From a bacterium (GTDB taxonomy: Bacteria; CSSED10-310; JAJRTK01): DNA of 15,070 bases. Both the position numbers and the translations under genes were made by a program. The notes beneath the pieces are model-generated. The model ran no database searches, had not been told where the DNA came from, and saw only the letters and a program-made list of their open reading frames with translations. Within the stretch, counting starts at the first letter, position 1. Each line of letters starts with the position of its first letter. Positions 1-6,291 of the stretch are shown here, piece by piece. The stretch is from NCBI GenBank assembly GCA_024278345.1, contig JAJRTK010000518.1, positions 1-15,070 of the forward strand. Direction: 5' to 3'.

Positions 1-101
1 AAAAAAAGACGCGGAGCGTACAAAAACGCGGGTCCAGGGAGGTAACTCCCTGGTGGGTGCAGGGCGAAGCCCTGCCAGGGGGCGGGGGAGATGGAATCCC
101 C
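1..101. repeat. Left-edge element with three consecutive stem-loops
   Basis: Three perfect hairpins follow each other. CCAGGGAG/CTCCCTGG (34-41 with 46-53) closes a GTAA loop. GCAGGGC/GCCCTGC (59-65 with 69-75) closes a GAA loop. GGGGA/TCCCC (85-89 with 97-101) closes a 7-base loop. Positions 1-40 match 14901-14940 without gaps at 30 of 40 positions, including GGGTCCAGGG, so this is one member of a repeat family. It may extend beyond the window. Whether it acts as RNA or as a mobile DNA palindrome cannot be told. Confidence 0.55.
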
Positions 102-209
102 GGACCACCGCCGAGCGGAGCGCGGCGCTGCCCGGACGCTTGCGATTCCACAGTCCCGGGAATGTCCCGCCTTGCGTGGATACCCGGGGCGGCGTATGAA
201 ATCTGAACC

Positions 210-233
210 GTGGCCGGTACCATGACCGAGGCC
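210..233 (+). repeat. 24-bp inverted repeat, left arm
   Basis: All 24 bases are the exact reverse complement of 14876-14899. The unit is itself an imperfect palindrome with GGCC at both ends and a GGTACC site inside. The identity stops abruptly on both sides, so the unit is 24 bp as seen here. It lies in a gene-free stretch. Confidence 0.7.
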
Positions 234-337
234 CAAGCCCGGAAAACGCGTCACGGGTTGTCGCCAGGCGGTGGATCGCGTTTTCACCACAGAGAAGGAG
301 AAGGAGAAGCGTATGTGGGATCGGTTCGGGGAATCGG

Positions 338-436
338 GTGATGGGCAAAAAGAGGCAAGGGTTGGCGGACGGGGGGAACTCGCGCCGAAGGCGCGGGTCG
401 TGCCGACGCGAGCGGACACAACCCAAAGAAAAGAGA
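338..436 (+). repeat. Dispersed hairpin repeat, copy D (diverged)
   Basis: This is the most diverged member of the family at 4318-4373, 6024-6078 and 13940-14006. It keeps the left part (GTGATGGGCAAAAAGAGG-like), an internal GGCGGACGG, and the right part ending GCGAGCGGA then CACAACCCAAAGAAAAGA. The right part is nearly identical to the copy at 13940. About 25 extra bases in the middle form a perfect hairpin, CGCGCC-GAA-GGCGCG (381-395). A (GAAGGA)-type tandem run lies just upstream at 293-309. Confidence 0.45.
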
Positions 437-448
437 TGATTTTGCTCC

Positions 449-471
449 AGTGATCTTCCGGCGGGATCACT
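449..471. other. Stem-loop in intergenic region
   Basis: AGTGATC (449-455) pairs perfectly with GATCACT (465-471) across a 9-base loop. No T tract follows on either strand, so it is not a classical intrinsic terminator. It lies directly after repeat copy D and could be part of the same element or a protein-binding palindrome. Confidence 0.35.
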
Positions 472-629
472 TCGTTGAGGCTCAGCTTGCGGACCACGCA
501 TAGATTCGTTCTCAGTTTTCGCGTGATCTGGAGGGTGGTGGGACACTATAGAGAAGAGCATGAACCAAAGAAGCGGCCTGGCGGGCCAGCGGTCACTGGA
601 CGGCAGCCATTCAGACAGGAGAACACCCC

Positions 630-692
630 ATGTCTAGCGCGACGATGGCAATCGAGGAACCGGCGCTTTCGTTCGATCTGAGTCTCCCATAA
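630..692 (+). CDS. Possible 20-residue peptide gene upstream of the hypothetical protein
   Basis: An ATG at 630 is preceded by AGGAG (617-621) at 8 bases. It encodes a small acidic peptide (MSSATMAIEEP... ending DLSLP) and stops at TAA 690. The next downstream gene is in the same frame, so one could also read this as the decayed N-terminus of that gene interrupted by a stop. A second tiny frame (560-637, 25 codons, starting MNQRSG) overlaps its start. No family is recognised. The good ribosome-binding site and sensible composition are the only support. Confidence 0.22.
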   Translation: MSSATMAIEEPALSFDLSLP

Positions 693-872
693 GGAGAGTT
701 TTATAGCATTCCGCCTCAGACAGTCCGGCGGGTAGGCGCGAACTTGTGCAGGCTGGTTTGGAATGATTCGAAAGCCTCGCGAAGTCCGGGAAATCGGAGA
801 TCCGGCACACTGCAACCGGTTTCTGGGATGAAGGGGAGATCGGGGCGGCGTCCTTATGATCCCGCTCTTGCG

Positions 873-1751
873 ATGCGCCCGAAGGTGTGGGGCCGAGCTT
901 CGGAGATCGAGCGGCAAAATCGCTTTGAGAATTGTTTTTTCAAAATCCGTGACAGGCTGTTCGGAAAATTTGTGGACAGGGAGGAAACCGGCAATTCCTT
1001 GGAGTGGCAGCTTGGGTTTCTCGATGAGTTGGCTGGCGTGGCCAATCTGCTGGGGGAGATGGAGTCGGCGCTGGCCGATTCCGGGGGTGACAGAGATGGG
1101 ATGCGGAGCAGTTTCATTGACTGTCTGGCCGTGCTGGGGCTTCCGTTCGAGATGGTGGAGATCCGGGATGCCGCCGCCTTGGAGCTTGTGGAGATTCTCC
1201 GGAATCGGGCGCAAGCTTTGCTGGAGAGAGGCTTGACATGCCGTTCCGATGGCAGCTTTGCCATGCGGATCATCGATTCCGGGTTGAAGCCCTCTTTGGA
1301 GGGACTGGCAAAATGGGATTTGATCGTGGACCGAGGCGTTCTGGAGCTCGTTCGCGCTATTGGGCGGGTGGGCCGGCAGTGGAATGATTTGGTGGCCGCC
1401 GAGACTTTCTTCCACAGCCTTCGCCACATCCACCGGCCCGGCGGAGCTTCGCTCTTCATCAAGGGAGCACCTACCGTGATTGCCGGTCGAGTCCCGCGGT
1501 ACGAGAACCCCTTGGCGTCACTTCAGGAGGCGCGGCGCCAGATCCTCCAGAATCCGGCCTTCTACCAAGAGGAGCCCGATGGCATCTATGGAAGCGAGCA
1601 CGCGCTCTTGGGACTATTAACCCCCCATTGGAACTCGGATCCGGCGGCGGCGGAGGCCGAAGAATCCCTACTCCGGTGGGCGCTCGGCTATTTCGAGGAG
1701 CTGGAGCTTCGGAATGCCGCGGGGATGCGGCTTTGGCTCGAAGAGCAGTAA
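873..1751 (+). CDS. Hypothetical protein, about 292 residues
   Basis: I do not recognise a family. The frame is open from TAA 690, but the part before about 890 is rich in Arg, Ser, Gly and Pro and reads like non-coding DNA. From ASEIERQNRFENCFFKI onward it looks like a real soluble protein with alternating charged and hydrophobic helices (for example DAAALELVEILRNRAQALLERG, and RWALGYFEELELRNAAGMR near the end). I therefore chose ATG 873. TTG 744 and ATG 828 are alternatives and none has a good ribosome-binding site. There is no signal peptide or membrane segment. It ends 24 bases before the convergent PBP1C gene. A 295-codon reading frame on the other strand is a compositional shadow rich in His, Pro and Gln. 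The N-terminal region may have suffered a frameshift. Confidence 0.6.
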   Translation: MRPKVWGRASEIERQNRFENCFFKIRDRLFGKFVDREETGNSLEWQLGFLDELAGVANLLGEMESALADSGGDRDGMRSSFIDCLAVLGLPFEMVEIRDAAALELVEILRNRAQALLERGLTCRSDGSFAMRIIDSGLKPSLEGLAKWDLIVDRGVLELVRAIGRVGRQWNDLVAAETFFHSLRHIHRPGGASLFIKGAPTVIAGRVPRYENPLASLQEARRQILQNPAFYQEEPDGIYGSEHALLGLLTPHWNSDPAAAEAEESLLRWALGYFEELELRNAAGMRLWLEEQ

Positions 1752-1775
1752 AATGGCTGGCTGGGGCAACTCCAT

Positions 1776-4292
1776 TCATTCGATTTCGACGCGGACCACC
1801 TTTGAAATGGAGTCGGTGGCGGGCAGTCTTGCTTCGAAGCGATGGCGACCGGATTTCAAGGGCCAGCGAATGGTGTATGGGTAGTCCGCGAGACGGTAGG
1901 GCTCGCCATCGACGTACCAGACGATCTGAGGCACCGAAGGGGAAACCGCGGCCTCAAGCTTGAGAGTGGCCAGTTGGCGAGGCGTTTCCGGGTCGAGGAG
2001 AATTCGCATTCCTTCCTTGGGAGAGAGAATCTCGATGGTGGGCTTTCCGGCTGGCCGCCACGGACTTGGAGGCCCGGCATCGCCCGGTGGCCGGGACGGC
2101 GGAGAAAAGCTGGACACAGCCGGATGAAGAGCTGGTTCGGAGGCGGTTTTGGGATTCTCGGGTTCGTCGGCCCCCAGCGGACTGACTCCGGCGGGCGGGA
2201 GTTGCAGCTTTTGGGCGACGGACCACGCGCTGTACCGGGGCAGGGGCTTCACAAAGGTCCGGACCTCCACAAAGGGGGCGGGGGTTCGATCCGAGGCCAT
2301 GAGGCCGTTTCTGGTGTCGATGGCGATGCGTAAATGAGTGCGGCAGGAGCTCTTCGGTGCTTGGCCCGGGGAAAAGTATTCTTGGATGATGCGGTGGCAG
2401 GCGGGCGTGGCCAGCTTGCCGCTCATCACACAAATCGGCTGCCTTACAAAACCCTCGGGAGCCGGAAAGGGAAGGTCCTGCAAGCCCGCTGTCTGGTCTT
2501 GGTGAAGCAGGAGCAGGATCTTGTGCGCCAGGGGCGCCGCCGCTTCGTATCCACCGAGCGCCGACATGGGCGTGGCATCCGGGTGCCCCATCCAGACGCC
2601 CACGGTGGCGCGGCGGGAAGAAGCCACGGTCCAGACGTCCCGAAACCCTGATGATGTCCCCGTTTTGACCGCGACGGGAAAGGGATACTCGCTGTTGCCC
2701 ATACGGGGGAAACTGGGGAGCCTTGCCACGGGATCGCTCAGAAAAAGAAGGATCTGCCGGGCTGTAGCTCGGGAGAAGACTCGTTCTTTCGCAATGAAGG
2801 GTTCTTTCTTGAGCCATCGAAGCGGCTGGTGTAATCCGTCGTTGGAGAGGACGGTGTAGGCTTCCACCAAATGCTCCAGCGTGACGGGCATTCCGCCAAG
2901 GGCCAAAGTCAGGCCAAAACGGGTGGCTGGTTGCTCGTCCTTGTGGAGACCCAAGCGCTGCATGAAAGAATAAACGGTTTCCAGGCCAGTCTTCCGCAGA
3001 AGATTGGTCGCCGGGATGTTCCGGGAATTGGCCAGGGCGATCCGGGGAAGAAGCGGACCCAGAAAAATGCCGTCGGCATTCCCGAATCCCCCCCGGGGCC
3101 GCCGAAGATCTTCCAGTACCGTGGCGGGCGTGATGGTGCCAAGCTCCAAGGCCGCGGCGTAGACGAAGGGCTTGAGGGTGCTTCCCGGTGACCGGAGCCT
3201 TAGGATGTAGTCGATGGAGCCAGCCCTCTTCTCGTTGAAGTAACCGGTGGAGCCGACCCAGGCCAGGATCTCGTTTGTGCCCGCCTTGACCACGATGCAG
3301 GCTCCGTTCCCCACTCCCCGGTTGGAGTAGCGGCGCACGTTTCGCCCCACAAGCCTTGCCACGCGGCGCTGAAGGCCCAGATCCAAGCTGGTTCGGATCA
3401 GGGGGTGGCCCTGGAGAAGTGCGGCGCGGGCCGGCTCTCGCGCAAGACGTTCCAGCTCCAGGATGGCGTGGAGCGCCTCTTTGGGACGGCGCTTCCTTCG
3501 GGGCATTTGGAACTGTCCCAGCTCCCGGGTTGCCGCGGAGAATTCCACGAGGTCAAGCTCTTCCCGATCCCGCAAGAGCCCCAAGATCCGGCGGGCACGA
3601 AGCAGCGCCAGAGCGTGCCCCCTGGCGGAAAATGGATTCATGAGCCCCGGTGCCTGGGGAAGCGCCACCAGGTAGGCCACTTCAGCCCAGCTCAGATCTT
3701 CCACGGGCTTGGCAAGATAGCGCCGGGCAGCATAGGCGATGCCATAGATCTGGTTGCCGTAGGGTGCTAGCCGGAGGTACTGGGCCAACACGGCTTCCCG
3801 GCCGTACCGAAGAACCATGAGCAGGGCCCGGGCAGCTTCCATCAGCTTGTTTGGCAGAGTCCTCTGGGCTGGCCGCTGCAGGCGGGCAAGCTGCATGGCG
3901 ATGGTGGAGGCACCGGAAATGCGCCGCCCGGATCGAAAATTCTGCCACACTGCCCGGAGGATGGCCAGGGGATCGACGCCCGGATGCCAGTAGAAGCGGT
4001 GATCCTCGATGGCAAGCGTTGCGGCGGCGACCCGGGGCGGCAGGCTGCGAATTCTCCAATAGCCAAATCCCTCGACCCGGGGATCGCTCAACTCGGAAAG
4101 GAACTCGCCGCGCCGGTCAAGGAGCAGCAAGGTCGGCGGCGGATCGATGAATCGAGATCCCGGCAATACCAACAGGAACAGGATGAGGCCGCAGAGAAGA
4201 AGTGCGAGCAGGCCCTTGCCAACAAAAGAGCGGCTCTTTTTTTTGAGCCAGTCCCTTCCGGTGCTCGTTTTGGGGAAGTGGTAGGCTTTCAG
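1776..4292 (-). CDS. pbpC: Penicillin-binding protein 1C (bifunctional peptidoglycan glycosyltransferase/transpeptidase)
   Basis: Class A PBP that polymerises and cross-links peptidoglycan at the outer face of the inner membrane. Counting from 4292: membrane anchor about residues 25-45 (GLLALLLCGLILFLLVLP), glycosyltransferase domain with catalytic Glu96 in EDHRF and a GASTIAMQL motif, transpeptidase domain with nucleophile Ser371 in STLK, an SRN triad, and KTGTSSGF at Lys543. A C-terminal domain of about 95 residues resembles BiPBP_C, which is typical of PBP1C. The length fits the family. The start is unresolved. TTG 4172 is the first ordinary start codon but would cut off the anchor. The frame is open upstream for about 240 bases with no ATG, GTG or TTG, so CTG 4292 or ATT 4298 is the likely region. 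The usual partner, an alpha-2-macroglobulin-like lipoprotein gene, is not adjacent. Confidence 0.9.
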   Translation of the reverse strand: MKAYHFPKTSTGRDWLKKKSRSFVGKGLLALLLCGLILFLLVLPGSRFIDPPPTLLLLDRRGEFLSELSDPRVEGFGYWRIRSLPPRVAAATLAIEDHRFYWHPGVDPLAILRAVWQNFRSGRRISGASTIAMQLARLQRPAQRTLPNKLMEAARALLMVLRYGREAVLAQYLRLAPYGNQIYGIAYAARRYLAKPVEDLSWAEVAYLVALPQAPGLMNPFSARGHALALLRARRILGLLRDREELDLVEFSAATRELGQFQMPRRKRRPKEALHAILELERLAREPARAALLQGHPLIRTSLDLGLQRRVARLVGRNVRRYSNRGVGNGACIVVKAGTNEILAWVGSTGYFNEKRAGSIDYILRLRSPGSTLKPFVYAAALELGTITPATVLEDLRRPRGGFGNADGIFLGPLLPRIALANSRNIPATNLLRKTGLETVYSFMQRLGLHKDEQPATRFGLTLALGGMPVTLEHLVEAYTVLSNDGLHQPLRWLKKEPFIAKERVFSRATARQILLFLSDPVARLPSFPRMGNSEYPFPVAVKTGTSSGFRDVWTVASSRRATVGVWMGHPDATPMSALGGYEAAAPLAHKILLLLHQDQTAGLQDLPFPAPEGFVRQPICVMSGKLATPACHRIIQEYFSPGQAPKSSCRTHLRIAIDTRNGLMASDRTPAPFVEVRTFVKPLPRYSAWSVAQKLQLPPAGVSPLGADEPENPKTASEPALHPAVSSFSPPSRPPGDAGPPSPWRPAGKPTIEILSPKEGMRILLDPETPRQLATLKLEAAVSPSVPQIVWYVDGEPYRLADYPYTIRWPLKSGRHRFEARLPATDSISKVVRVEIE

Positions 4293-4317
4293 GGGAATAA
4301 ACTCAAGTGAGGGGGCG

Positions 4318-4373
4318 ATGAAAGGCGAGCGGCGGCGGACGGATTGCCGTCGCCGTGAGCGGAATGCAATCCA
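4318..4373 (+). repeat. Dispersed hairpin repeat, copy A
   Basis: The hairpin GGCGGCGG (4331-4338) / CCGTCGCC (4347-4354), with one G-T pair, closes the loop ACGGATTG. It is followed by GAGCGGAA and an A-rich stretch. It shares the 14-bp core CGGACGGATTGCCG with copies B and C, and 22 contiguous bases with copy B. It sits in the gap between the divergent PBP1C and propeller-protein genes. Confidence 0.65.
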
Positions 4374-4399
4374 AAAAAAGAAGGCGTTTCGCTTGGATT

Positions 4400-4427
4400 T
4401 TGCTTTTCAAGAACCCCGTTTTATAAG
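4400..4427 (+). promoter_or_regulatory. Possible sigma70-type promoter for the propeller-protein gene
   Basis: TTGCTT (4400-4405) and TATAAG (4422-4427) are separated by 16 bases, upstream of the secreted propeller protein. An inverted repeat AATCCAA/TTGGATT lies just before the -35 box and could be an operator or part of repeat copy A. Moderate match only. Confidence 0.35.
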
Positions 4428-4579
4428 GGGCCCCGGCGTTTTCGGAGGAGAGAGTGGGCGTTTTTTCGAAGAAACATCCGGTCCCGGCGGAAGCCAAGCA
4501 CAATAATTTGCTGTATTGCACGTTAAGTTACTGGAGAATGACCCGCCAATGGAAATCTTGGAAGCTTCGAGGTGAAAAA

Positions 4580-5914
4580 GTGGAACGTTTTTGTCGGAAG
4601 TGGCTTGGAACCTTGTTTTTCTTTGTCTGCTCTGTTTTCGTAGGGGCTTCGGCGGCTGATGCGGCCTGCACTGGATTGACGAGCGATTTCACTCCACCCG
4701 AGGGAGCGGTCGGCGGTCCGGGTACGCTGGGGCCTTGGAACCAACGGCTCATGCTTGCCGTTTCCGGGGACGGGTTGGCTTTTCAGCGGCGCAACCAGAT
4801 CGTGACCGATCAGGGCGCCGTTCCGGACCTGGCACTCGATTCCAGTGGATGCCTCTATCTTTATTACACCGGCTGGACGGTAGGCACGGCGGTCAACAAG
4901 ACCGTTGTCGCCATTTCCGCGGACCAAGGAAGCTCCTGGATCTACAAGTACCTTTCTTTGGCCGGGTTCGACAATATGGCCGATCCCGTCGATCCAGACA
5001 TTCAGATCTTGCCCGACGGGACGTTCCGCCTCTACGTGACCAGCGATCCGGGCGATGGCGACGGCCCGCGAACTTACCGGGCCGAAGGAACCGATGGGCT
5101 GAGTTTTACGAAGAAAGGCGTGGCGTTTGCCCAAGCAGGGAAACAGGTGTTGGATCCTTCTTCGGTTTTTGCCGGCGGGAAATGGCACCTGTTCAACGGC
5201 GGGCAGACCCAGAGCCCGGGCGCGAACTTTCATTCCACCTCCACCGACGGAACGAGCTTTACCTTCGCGTCCGAGGACTTTTTTATCCACGACGGGCTGA
5301 AATGTATGTTCAGCAACGGGATCCCCTTTTCCGGGGGCGTCAGGTTTTATGCTTTCGACGCCGGATTGCAGGTGGGAATTCACTCTTTTTGGTCCGTGGA
5401 TGGCGCCGCTTGGATTCCAGAGTCTGGATTGCGATTGGCAGCCGATTTTTCCAGTGGCCTTGAGGCTGTGGGAGTGCTCGATCCCGCCGTGACCCGTCTG
5501 GCCGATGGATCTTACGTCATGATTTATGTGACGGGAATTCCGGAGACACCGACTCCTACGGAGACGCCTGTACCCTCCGGCACTCCGACGCCCTCCCCAA
5601 CCGGAACCTCGACCCCTACAGCGACCATCACTCTCACGCCTTCAGGGACCGAGGCTCCGACGCGAAGTCCGACGGTGACTCACACGCCTTCGTGGCTTGA
5701 CACTCCTACGCCCACACCGACGGCCACTCCCACGTCTTGGCCCACTCCTCCTAGCTCCGAAACTCCCACGACCCCGCCTTCCCCGACATTGACGCCTACG
5801 GCCACGCACTCCGCCGCCACGGCTGCTCTTCCCACGGGAAGCCCGCTGCTCCTGACGGTGTTGTTCGGCGCCCTCCTCATGGGCTACCTGCGAAGAACAA
5901 ACTTGGTGCAGTGA
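4580..5914 (+). CDS. Secreted beta-propeller protein with Thr/Pro-rich stalk and C-terminal membrane anchor
   Basis: Counting from GTG 4580: residues 1-29 are a signal peptide (basic start, LGTLFFFVCSVFVGASA, cleavage near ASA or ADA). Residues about 30-320 contain repeated units of the type DP-x-V-x-x-L-x-DG-x-Y-x-x-Y-x-TG (PDLALDSSGCLYLYYTG, PDIQILPDGTFRLYVTS, DPSSVFAGGKWHLF, DPAVTRLADGSYVMIYVTG). These resemble blades of glycosidase/sialidase-like propellers; catalytic residues cannot be assigned. Residues about 322-415 are a Thr/Pro/Ser stalk. Residues about 420-437 are hydrophobic, followed by RRTNLVQ. GTG 4580 has GAGGTG five bases upstream and puts the signal peptide first. GTG 4454 (GGAGG upstream) would add 42 residues and fits the promoter spacing. 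Likely displayed on the cell surface; substrate unknown. Confidence 0.75.
   Translation: MERFCRKWLGTLFFFVCSVFVGASAADAACTGLTSDFTPPEGAVGGPGTLGPWNQRLMLAVSGDGLAFQRRNQIVTDQGAVPDLALDSSGCLYLYYTGWTVGTAVNKTVVAISADQGSSWIYKYLSLAGFDNMADPVDPDIQILPDGTFRLYVTSDPGDGDGPRTYRAEGTDGLSFTKKGVAFAQAGKQVLDPSSVFAGGKWHLFNGGQTQSPGANFHSTSTDGTSFTFASEDFFIHDGLKCMFSNGIPFSGGVRFYAFDAGLQVGIHSFWSVDGAAWIPESGLRLAADFSSGLEAVGVLDPAVTRLADGSYVMIYVTGIPETPTPTETPVPSGTPTPSPTGTSTPTATITLTPSGTEAPTRSPTVTHTPSWLDTPTPTPTATPTSWPTPPSSETPTTPPSPTLTPTATHSAATAALPTGSPLLLTVLFGALLMGYLRRTNLVQ
5545..5815 (+). repeat. Low-complexity repeat coding the Thr/Pro stalk
   Basis: Degenerate units of the type ACTCCTACG/CCCACACCG encode TPTPTETP-like peptide. The repetition is at the protein level with varied codons, so it looks selected for the peptide and is not a recent DNA expansion. 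Such stalks typically carry O-glycans and hold a domain away from the membrane. Confidence 0.7.
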
Positions 5915-5945
5915 GGAAAGTTCAGCTTAGGCGGGCAGATGACGC

Positions 5946-5964
5946 TCCCGGGCGGCCCCCGGGA
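5946..5964 (+). terminator. GC-rich stem-loop after the propeller gene
   Basis: TCCCGGG (5946-5952) and CCCGGGA (5958-5964) form a perfect 7-bp stem with a 5-base loop, 32 bases after the stop codon. No T run follows, so it may be a weak or factor-assisted terminator or simply protect the 3' end. Confidence 0.4.
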
Positions 5965-6023
5965 AATGCGGTGGAGAAACGCTTGAATGGCAAATTTCGG
6001 GTGAACTCCTTCGGTTTTCATCG

Positions 6024-6078
6024 ATGTTGAGTTCCGCTCGCGTCGACGGCAATCCGTCCGCCGCCACTCGCCACTCAT
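6024..6078 (-). repeat. Dispersed hairpin repeat, copy B
   Basis: Read on the minus strand it matches copy A over 22 contiguous bases in the hairpin and then continues GCGAGCGGAACTCAAC, like copy C. Hairpin arms are at 6042-6049 and 6058-6065 with one mismatch and one wobble. It lies in the 377-bp gap between the propeller gene and valS, about 210 bases upstream of valS and in the opposite orientation. It is therefore not a leader of valS. Confidence 0.65.
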
Positions 6079-6203
6079 GGCCGTTGACACGGGCTCCATG
6101 CCCCCAAGGCATCGCACGGCCGGAAGATCGGATGCGTTTGAAGAGGCCTGTTTCTTGTTTGGCGTTCCGCTCCCATCGCTCACGACCGTTTCCCGCTGTT
6201 CGC

Positions 6204-6232
6204 TTGTCTCTGACGGTTGGCGGCGCTATAAA
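6204..6232 (+). promoter_or_regulatory. Sigma70-type promoter for valS
   Basis: TTGTCT (6204-6209) and TATAAA (6227-6232) are exactly 17 bases apart. The expected transcript start near 6239 leaves a leader of about 53 bases before valS. No T-box consensus (AGGGTGGNACCGCG) or long structured leader is present, so regulation by uncharged tRNA is not indicated. Confidence 0.55.
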
Positions 6233-6291
6233 GGCTTTTCCATTGCCGGAGCCCGCGCTTTCGGCGGAAAAGGCACCCCGGAGCGAGGAAG

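Noticed and set aside
763-831. 22-codon frame starting MIRKPREVRE
   Set aside because: Reads like protein but has no ribosome-binding site and no continuation in frame; kept only as a hint of frameshift decay.
546-1433. 295-codon open frame on the minus strand
   Set aside because: Composition is dominated by Pro, His, Gln and Ser with no domain-like pattern, whereas the plus strand reads as a normal helical protein.
4318-4373. Small conserved protein (RRTDCRRRERN) encoded by the hairpin repeats
   Set aside because: The frame is shared by copies A and B, but copy C has a stop just upstream and no start codon; the likeness follows from DNA conservation of the hairpin.
5545-5815. CRISPR-like or tandem DNA array
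   Set aside because: Units are irregular, without constant spacers, and are explained by coding for a Thr/Pro-rich stalk.
6079-6291. T-box or other riboswitch in front of valS
   Set aside because: No T-box consensus or specifier stem is visible, and the predicted leader is only about 53 bases.
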